A stretch of 11,560 nt of DNA from Thiopseudomonas sp964394445. GTDB lineage: Bacteria; Pseudomonadota; Gammaproteobacteria; Pseudomonadales; Pseudomonadaceae. Location: NCBI GenBank assembly GCA_964394445.1, contig CAYMXO010000052.1, positions 1-11,560 of the forward strand, in the 5' to 3' direction. Positions within the stretch are counted from its first letter, which is position 1. Each line of letters opens with the position of its first letter. A model generated the notes under the pieces. That model was given only the letters and a program-made list of their open reading frames with translations, was not told where the DNA came from and made no database searches. Of this stretch, positions 6,953 through 11,560 are shown one piece after another. A program made the translations under genes and the position numbers.

Positions 6953-8857
6953 ATGACTGTTGAAGCACAAAAACAAACCCTGGGTTTCCAGACCGAAGTA
7001 AAGCAGCTGCTGCACCTGATGATCCACTCCCTGTATTCCAACAAGGAGATTTTCCTGCGCGAGCTGGTATCCAACGCCTCTGACGCTGCCGACAAGCTGC
7101 GTTTTGAAGCGCTGGCCAAACCGGAACTGCTGGAGCAGGACCCGGAGCTGAAAATCCGTATCAGCTTCGACAAGGACGCCAACACCCTGACCATCGAAGA
7201 CAACGCCATTGGCATGAGCCGTGACGAGGTCATCAATCATCTGGGCACCATTGCCAAGTCCGGTACGGCCGAGTTTTTGAAAAACCTGACCGGCGACCAG
7301 AAAAAAGACTCCCAGCTGATTGGCCAGTTTGGCGTTGGTTTCTATTCCGCCTTTATTGTTGCCGACAAGGTTGAAGTCTTTACCCGCCGTGCCGGCCTGG
7401 GCGCTGAAGAAGGCGTGCTCTGGTCCTCGGCGGGTGAAGGCGAGTTTGACATTGAAACCATCAACAAGCCCGGGCGCGGCAGCCGCATTGTGCTGCACCT
7501 GAAACAGGATGACAGCGAATTTGCCGACGGCTGGCGTTTGCGCAACGTCATTACCAAGTACTCCGACCATGTGGCGCTGCCCATCGAGCTGCCCAAAGAA
7601 CATCACGGCGAGGAAGAAGACAAGCCTGCCGGGCAGGAGTGGGAAGTGGTCAACCGTGCCAGTGCACTCTGGACCCGTCCGCGCAGCGAAGTAAAAGAAG
7701 ACGAGTACAAGGAGTTCTACAAGCACGTTGCCCACGACTTTGAAGACCCGCTGGCCTGGAGCCACAACAAGGTGGAGGGCAAGCTGGAATACACCTCGTT
7801 GCTGTATGTACCGGCCCGTGCACCCTTTGACCTGTACCAGCGTGAAGCACCACGGGGCCTGAAGCTCTATGTGCAGCGTGTGTTCATCATGGATCAGGCC
7901 GACGAGTTCCTGCCGCTGTACCTGCGCTTTATCAAGGGCGTGGTCGACTCCAATGACCTGTCACTGAACGTCTCCCGCGAGATTCTGCAAAAAGATCCGG
8001 TCATTGACAGCATGAAGGGTGCGCTGACCAAGCGTTCTTTGGACATGCTGGAAAAAATGGCAAAAAACCAGCCCGAAGATTACGCCAAAGTCTGGGAAGC
8101 CTTTGGCCAGGTGCTGAAGGAAGGCCCGGCAGAAGACTTTGCCAACAAGGAAAAAATTGCCGGCCTGCTGCGCTTTGCCTCGACCCACAACAGCGACGAC
8201 AGCCAGAACGTGGCACTGGCTGATTACGTCAGCCGCATGCAGGACGGCCAGAACAAGATTTACTACCTGACCGGCGACAGCCATGACCACATCAAGAACA
8301 GCCCGCACCTGGAAGTGTTCCGCAAGAAGGGTATCGAAGTGCTGCTGATGTCTGACCGCATCGACGAGTGGCTGATGAGTTATCTGACCGAGTTTGACGG
8401 CAAGACCCTGGTTGACGTAGCCCGTGGTGACCTGGATCTGGGCTCGCTGGATTCCGAGGAAGACAAAAAAGCCCAGGAAGAAGTCGCCAAGGAAAAAGAA
8501 GCCCTGGTTGAGCGCCTCAAGGGCGTGCTGGGCGATCAGGTGACCGAAGTGCGCGTGTCCCACCGCCTGACCGACTCGCCCGCCATTCTGGCCATTGGCG
8601 AGCAGGATCTGGGCCTGCAAATGCGCCAGATTCTGGAAGCGACCGGTCAGAAAGTGCCTGAGTCCAAACCGGTGTTCGAGTTCAACCCCACGCACCCGTT
8701 GCTGGAGAAGCTCGACCAGGAAGCGGACGAAGACCGTTTTGCCGATCTGGCCCACATCCTGTTTGACCAGGCGGCACTGGCTGCCGGTGACAGCATCAAG
8801 GACCCGGCGGCTTACGTGCAGCGTCTGAACAAACTGCTGGTTGAACTGGCCGGTTAA
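6953..8857 (+). CDS. htpG: Molecular chaperone HtpG (bacterial Hsp90)
   Basis: HtpG is a homodimeric ATP-dependent cytosolic chaperone that remodels late folding intermediates, usually together with DnaK. From the ATG at 6953 the protein has 634 residues and begins M-T-V-E-A-Q-K-Q-T-L-G-F-Q-T-E. The N-terminal GHKL ATPase domain shows F-L-R-E-L-V-S-N-A-S-D-A (catalytic Glu and Mg-binding Asn), D83-N-A-I-G-M in the nucleotide loop, and G-Q-F-G-V-G-F-Y-S in the ATP lid. The middle domain holds S-L-N-V-S-R342-E-I-L-Q, where Arg342 matches the catalytic arginine of Hsp90s. The C-terminal dimerisation domain is present, with S-H-R-L-T-D-S-P-A and G-L-Q-M-R-Q. One oddity is the first glycine of the usual DxGxG box, which is Ala85 here. 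The gene is monocistronic by appearance, heat-shock controlled, and ended by a strong terminator. Confidence 0.98.
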   Translation: MTVEAQKQTLGFQTEVKQLLHLMIHSLYSNKEIFLRELVSNASDAADKLRFEALAKPELLEQDPELKIRISFDKDANTLTIEDNAIGMSRDEVINHLGTIAKSGTAEFLKNLTGDQKKDSQLIGQFGVGFYSAFIVADKVEVFTRRAGLGAEEGVLWSSAGEGEFDIETINKPGRGSRIVLHLKQDDSEFADGWRLRNVITKYSDHVALPIELPKEHHGEEEDKPAGQEWEVVNRASALWTRPRSEVKEDEYKEFYKHVAHDFEDPLAWSHNKVEGKLEYTSLLYVPARAPFDLYQREAPRGLKLYVQRVFIMDQADEFLPLYLRFIKGVVDSNDLSLNVSREILQKDPVIDSMKGALTKRSLDMLEKMAKNQPEDYAKVWEAFGQVLKEGPAEDFANKEKIAGLLRFASTHNSDDSQNVALADYVSRMQDGQNKIYYLTGDSHDHIKNSPHLEVFRKKGIEVLLMSDRIDEWLMSYLTEFDGKTLVDVARGDLDLGSLDSEEDKKAQEEVAKEKEALVERLKGVLGDQVTEVRVSHRLTDSPAILAIGEQDLGLQMRQILEATGQKVPESKPVFEFNPTHPLLEKLDQEADEDRFADLAHILFDQAALAAGDSIKDPAAYVQRLNKLLVELAG

Positions 8858-8882
8858 GCCGCTTTACACCAGTAGTGCGCAT

Positions 8883-8920
8883 AAAAATCCCCCGCTGGTA
8901 CTGCCGGCGGGGGATTTTTT
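8883..8920 (+). terminator. Bidirectional terminator between htpG and the osmC-like gene
   Basis: A perfect 13-bp stem (AAAAATCCCCCGC at 8883-8895, GCGGGGGATTTTT at 8907-8919) extends inward by two G-C pairs and a G-T pair, ending in six T. The A-tract on the left arm gives a U-tract on the minus strand, so it can serve both htpG and the convergent gene ending at 8989. Confidence 0.9.
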
Positions 8921-8953
8921 ATGGGGAATACGGAGCTTTTTGCAGAATGGAAG

Positions 8954-8967
8954 GGAGAAATTTCTCC
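8954..8967. repeat. Perfect 14-bp palindrome in the htpG/osmC convergent gap
   Basis: GGAGAAATTTCTCC is its own reverse complement. It lies 21 nt past the end of the osmC-like coding region and is not followed by a T-tract on either strand. A protein-binding site or a stalled-RNA hairpin is possible. There is no gene start nearby that it would obviously control. Confidence 0.4.
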
Positions 8968-8988
8968 ACAAGGCCAAGCAGCAGAGCC

Positions 8989-9426
8989 TTATTTGATTAG
9001 CTCTGTCACTACTTTCGTTTCGTTCACAATATTATCCAGAATCGGACAACGTTCTTCGATGCGTTCCAGCAGGTCCTGCTTGGCAGCATCGTCCAGGTCG
9101 GCATCAATTTCCACCTTCAGGCGCATTTCCTGGAATCCGGTACGGGCGCTGGTTTCGCGGCCGAGCAGACGGTCCGGATCATAGTCGGCTTCCACTTCAA
9201 AACGCATGCCGTGCAGGTTGATTTTTTCCTGGTGGGCGATGATGCGGCCAATGCTTCCAACACAGCCGGCGTAGGCTGCCAGGATCAGTTCGGGAGGCGC
9301 CGGACCCAAATCGGCGCCACCGGCATTTTTGGGCTGGTCCATGTAGACCTTGTGTTCGCCGCACATGATCTCGATGGTCATGCCGGCGCCCATGTGGCCG
9401 GTTGCACGCAGGGTTTTCAACGCCAT
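8989..9426 (-). CDS. OsmC/Ohr-family protein (thiol-dependent peroxide-resistance type)
   Basis: OsmC/Ohr proteins are small cytoplasmic dimers that reduce organic hydroperoxides using a reactive Cys pair. Here the protein has 145 residues. The two family cysteines are C55, in P-P-E-L-I-L-A-A-Y-A-G-C, and C127, in R-C-P-I-L-D-N-I-V. Both positions and the helix before C55 fit the family. It is not a clear match to Ohr or to OsmC sensu stricto, so it may belong to the YhfA-like or another general OsmC branch and no symbol is given. The start at 9426 is preferred over an in-frame ATG 12 codons upstream (9462). A good Shine-Dalgarno GAGG (complement of 9434-9437) sits 7 nt upstream, and the longer start would lie close to the promoter's -10 box. 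It converges on htpG and appears monocistronic. Confidence 0.88.
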   Translation of the reverse strand: MALKTLRATGHMGAGMTIEIMCGEHKVYMDQPKNAGGADLGPAPPELILAAYAGCVGSIGRIIAHQEKINLHGMRFEVEADYDPDRLLGRETSARTGFQEMRLKVEIDADLDDAAKQDLLERIEERCPILDNIVNETKVVTELIK

Positions 9427-9468
9427 GATGTTTCCTCGCAGTAGATAAATGGAAGTTTTCAACTGCGG

Positions 9469-9492
9469 TATATTCTATTTGTAATATATTCT
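9469..9492. repeat. Direct repeat of TATATTCT in the osmC-family promoter
   Basis: TATATTCT occurs at 9469-9476 and again at 9485-9492, 16 bp apart start to start. Between them the sequence TATTTGTAATA forms a small dyad. The arrangement covers the -10 box and spacer, where a repressor or redox regulator could bind. It could also be chance in AT-rich DNA. Confidence 0.35.
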
Positions 9493-9500
9493 TTGTGCAA
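9472..9500 (-). promoter_or_regulatory. Sigma-70-like promoter of the osmC-family gene
   Basis: Read on the minus strand, TTGCAC (9500-9495), a 17-nt spacer and TAGAAT (9477-9472) form a promoter with optimal spacing. It lies in a strikingly AT-rich patch compared with the surrounding GC-rich DNA. The transcript would start near 9465, about 39 nt before the ATG at 9426. An 8-bp direct repeat (see separate entry) overlaps the -10 and spacer. Confidence 0.6.
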
Positions 9501-9577
9501 ATAACGGCGTATGGAAGTCGCCTGCGTGACGGTTTTTATCGGTGCAAGGGAGATTTGTGCACGGGCGGGTCAAGTCT

Positions 9578-10297
9578 TTACAAGGACAGGCCCTTGACTG
9601 CTTTGCCGTTGACCTGGCCGCCCTGCAGCATGATGGTGTATTCCTTGCCGTCGCGTTCTACCTGGTTGAGCTGAACCAGCAGATGGTCCCAGTCCGTAGC
9701 AAACCAGAGTGTGGTCTTGCGCTGGTTCTGGCCCGGGTCACGCACCCGCTCAACCTTGACGGTGTTCAGCGCGCCCAGTGGCGTTTCAATGACTTCCTCG
9801 CCCAGCAGGCGGAAGTCATAGGTATCCAGGTCATTGCCGTCGAGCACAATGTAGCTCAGATTGTCTTCGCCACGGGCTACGTCCAGCTGCAGGGCCAGCT
9901 GGTAGCTTGACTTGTCCAGCACGCCGGTGTGCAGGGGCAGCTGGTAATCGCGACCTTTGTCCTTGCCGTTGACCTGCATGCTGCTCCAGTCAAACAGCTG
10001 GCGGTTTTTCCGCGGCTTGCCCAGTCCGGTGCGGTCGTAGCGGTAACGCAGTGGCTGCAACCGGTTGTCCTGCTGGCGAAATACACTGGATTCGCTGACG
10101 CCGGCCACCAGCATGGATGCCTTGAACGTGAGCTCCCAGTTGCCGTCGGCCTGCTGTCGCAGCGAGCGTTCGGCAGTACCGGTAAATGGCAGCTGTTTCC
10201 AGTCGGCGGTATAGCTGGCCTGGAATGGCTGCAGGGGCTGGGCATACAGCAGGTTGCCAAAGGCCAGCAGCAACAGGGTCAGGGTAGCGCGCAACAT
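9578..10297 (-). CDS. DUF3108-like secreted protein
   Basis: This protein of unknown function is probably periplasmic. It has 239 residues from the ATG at 10297. It starts with a typical signal peptide (M-L-R-A-T, then a Leu-rich core, with likely cleavage after L-Y-A at residue 19). The mature part is beta-rich, with an F-Q-A-S-Y-T-A-D-W opening and a C-terminal half containing T-P-L-G-A-L-N-T-V-K-V-E-R and T-T-L-W-F-A-T-D-W-D. These are features I associate with DUF3108 proteins. An in-frame start 23 codons upstream would bury the signal peptide. AAGGAG (complement of 10306-10311), 8 nt before 10297, settles the start. The gene follows purN by 43 nt on the same strand, and the same neighbour is known beside purN in Pseudomonas. 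No terminator with a T-tract is visible after its stop. Confidence 0.85.
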   Translation of the reverse strand: MLRATLTLLLLAFGNLLYAQPLQPFQASYTADWKQLPFTGTAERSLRQQADGNWELTFKASMLVAGVSESSVFRQQDNRLQPLRYRYDRTGLGKPRKNRQLFDWSSMQVNGKDKGRDYQLPLHTGVLDKSSYQLALQLDVARGEDNLSYIVLDGNDLDTYDFRLLGEEVIETPLGALNTVKVERVRDPGQNQRKTTLWFATDWDHLLVQLNQVERDGKEYTIMLQGGQVNGKAVKGLSL

Positions 10298-10340
10298 GGA
10301 ATATGCTCCTTGGCGTGAGTGATCCGGCCAGACTGGCAGA

Positions 10341-10991
10341 TCAGGATGTGTGAAATTCCCTGCCACCGGGCGACAGGGGCATGTTGTCTAGGACAACGCC
10401 CTGCGGTCCGAGTTGCAGACGGCCATCAACAAACCACTGGGCCGCCAGAGGGTAGATCTGGTGCTCAAGCTGGTGGACCCGCTGCGCCAGACTGTCGGCA
10501 TCATCACCGGGCCGGATTGCCGTACGTGCCTGGATGATGACCGGGCCGCCATCGAGCTCGGAAGTGACAAAGTGTACGCTGCAGCCGTGTTCGCGGTCGC
10601 CGGCATCCAGCGCACGCTGGTGGGTATCCAGTCCCTTGTATTTGGGCAGCAGCGAAGGGTGGATGTTGAACAGGCGACCGGCATAACGGTCGGTAAATTC
10701 GGGCGTCAGAATGCGCATGAAACCGGCCAGGATCACCAGGTCAGGCTGATAGCGGTCAATATGCCCGGCCATGGCCAGGTCAAAGCTGCTGCGGTCGGGG
10801 TAGTCACGGTGCGACAACACATGGGTCGGCACATCAGCTGCCCTGGCCCGCTCAAGACCATAGGCATCGGCACGGTTGCTGATGACCGCACTGATGCGTG
10901 CCTTGTCCGGCTGGCCGGCAAAGTGGTCCAGCAGCGCCTGCAGGTTGCTGCCGGAGCCCGAGATCAGTACGACAATGGATTTGGCGACCAT
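10341..10991 (-). CDS. purN: Phosphoribosylglycinamide formyltransferase
   Basis: PurN transfers the formyl group of 10-formyl-tetrahydrofolate to glycinamide ribonucleotide, the third step of de novo purine synthesis. From the ATG at 10991 it has 216 residues. The phosphate-binding loop S-G-S-G-S-N-L-Q (11-18) and the catalytic set N109, H111 (F-N-I-H-P-S-L-L-P-K-Y-K-G) and D147 (L-D-G-G-P-V-I) are all present, matching E. coli Asn106, His108 and Asp144. The ATG starts 2 nt after the purM stop (TGAGCATG). A TTG two codons upstream would overlap that stop and is less likely. No clear Shine-Dalgarno sequence is visible, so expression probably relies on translational coupling to purM. Confidence 0.96.
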   Translation of the reverse strand: MVAKSIVVLISGSGSNLQALLDHFAGQPDKARISAVISNRADAYGLERARAADVPTHVLSHRDYPDRSSFDLAMAGHIDRYQPDLVILAGFMRILTPEFTDRYAGRLFNIHPSLLPKYKGLDTHQRALDAGDREHGCSVHFVTSELDGGPVIIQARTAIRPGDDADSLAQRVHQLEHQIYPLAAQWFVDGRLQLGPQGVVLDNMPLSPGGREFHTS

Positions 10992-10993
10992 GC

Positions 10994-11560
10994 TCAATGC
11001 TGTTTGAGGTTGTTCAGGACAATGGCCGGAGCGCTGGCATCGGCAGCATTGATCTGGCCAATCACCCAGGGCTGCTCGCCGCTGGCACGCAGGTGCTCCA
11101 GAACGCGCTGCTGCTCGTCTGCGGCCACGCAGATGATCATGCCGACGCCGCAGTTGAGCACGCGGTGCATTTCGGTCTCGTCGACGTTGCCCTGTTCCTG
11201 CAGCCAGTCAAAAATGGCCGGGCGCTGCCAGCTGGCCACATCCACCACGGCCTGGGCGTTTTCCGGCAGTACGCGGGGAATGTTTTCCAGCAGGCCGCCA
11301 CCGGTAATGTGGGAGATGGCCTTGACTGCACCGGTTTCCCTGATCAGCTTCAGCACCGGCTTGACATAGATGCGGGTCGGCTCCAGCAGCAGCTCGGCCA
11401 GCGGCTTGCCGTTCACCTGTGTGCTGTTGATGTCGGCACCGGCCACCTCGATGATCTTGCGGATCAGCGAGTAGCCGTTGGAGTGCGGACCGGAGGAGGG
11501 CAGGGCCACCAGCACGTCACCGGCAGCCACCTTGCTGCCGTCGATGATGTCGGCTTTTTC
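10994..11560 (-). CDS. purM: Phosphoribosylformylglycinamidine cyclo-ligase (AIR synthetase), 3' part
   Basis: PurM closes the imidazole ring to form AIR with ATP, the fifth step of de novo purine synthesis. Only the C-terminal 188 residues are in the window; roughly the first 160 of about 350 lie beyond the right edge. The visible part begins E-K-A-D-I-I-D-G-S-K. It includes S-S-G-P-H-S-N-G-Y-S-L, P-T-R-I-Y-V-K, the glycine-rich H-I-T-G-G-G-L-L-E-N-I-P-R-V-L-P and F/L-N-C-G-V-G-M, all PurM hallmarks. The frame is open to the edge, so the GTG at 11530 is internal. It is the first visible gene of the purM-purN-DUF3108 unit. Confidence 0.97.
   Translation of the reverse strand, partial: EKADIIDGSKVAAGDVLVALPSSGPHSNGYSLIRKIIEVAGADINSTQVNGKPLAELLLEPTRIYVKPVLKLIRETGAVKAISHITGGGLLENIPRVLPENAQAVVDVASWQRPAIFDWLQEQGNVDETEMHRVLNCGVGMIICVAADEQQRVLEHLRASGEQPWVIGQINAADASAPAIVLNNLKQH

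Noticed and set aside
7961..8755. 264-codon minus-strand open frame inside htpG
   Set aside because: It is a shadow of the htpG codons, with low-complexity Phe/Leu/Val/His-rich protein and no initiation signals.
9541..9600. Small hairpins near the DUF3108 stop (GTGCA/TGCAC, CAAGG/CCTTG, GTCAAG/CTTGAC) as a terminator
   Set aside because: The stems are only 5-6 bp and no T-tract follows on the minus strand, so I do not call a terminator.
10413..11369. 318-codon plus-strand open frame across purN and purM
   Set aside because: It lies antisense to two genes with complete catalytic motifs and has no ribosome-binding site or recognisable domain, so it is a shadow frame.

Overview
The window is ordinary chromosomal DNA from a gammaproteobacterium. 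It looks like Pseudomonadaceae, possibly the Halopseudomonas/P. pertucinogena side of the family, although that narrower placement is a guess from base composition and protein flavour. Three things point to Pseudomonas. The gene order is sucB-lpd-sucC-sucD-brnQ/braB. The 478-residue dihydrolipoamide dehydrogenase is of the LpdG type, with a Lys/Asp-rich insertion before the redox disulfide. The HtpG protein is 634 residues long once its start is corrected. I recognise no mobile elements, CRISPR arrays, rRNA or tRNA genes.

Plus strand, 1-4420: the lower half of the TCA-cycle cluster. It holds the 3' end of sucB (E2 of 2-oxoglutarate dehydrogenase), lpd (E3), then sucC and sucD (succinyl-CoA synthetase beta and alpha, overlapping by 4 nt). 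E2 and E3 make succinyl-CoA, and SucCD converts it to succinate with formation of a nucleoside triphosphate. A terminator-like hairpin lies after each of sucB, lpd and sucD. lpd is therefore bracketed by terminators, and sucCD has a 250-nt leader with a nested dyad.

Plus strand, 4421-8920: brnQ/braB (Na+-coupled branched-chain amino-acid carrier), an unrecognised membrane protein with a beta-rich soluble part, and htpG (bacterial Hsp90). A near-consensus sigma-32 (RpoH) heat-shock promoter starts 8 nt after the stop of the unknown gene and drives htpG. A strong bidirectional terminator closes the block.

Minus strand, 8989-11560: an OsmC/Ohr-like thiol peroxidase-family gene with its own AT-rich promoter. 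Beyond it lies an apparent operon transcribed purM (its 5' part is outside the window) -> purN -> a secreted DUF3108 protein. PurM and PurN are de novo purine enzymes.

I see no convincing undescribed system. The points most worth following up are the sigma-32 site, the terminator bracketing of lpd, the sucC leader dyad, the unknown membrane protein between brnQ and htpG, and the repeat-bearing osmC promoter.
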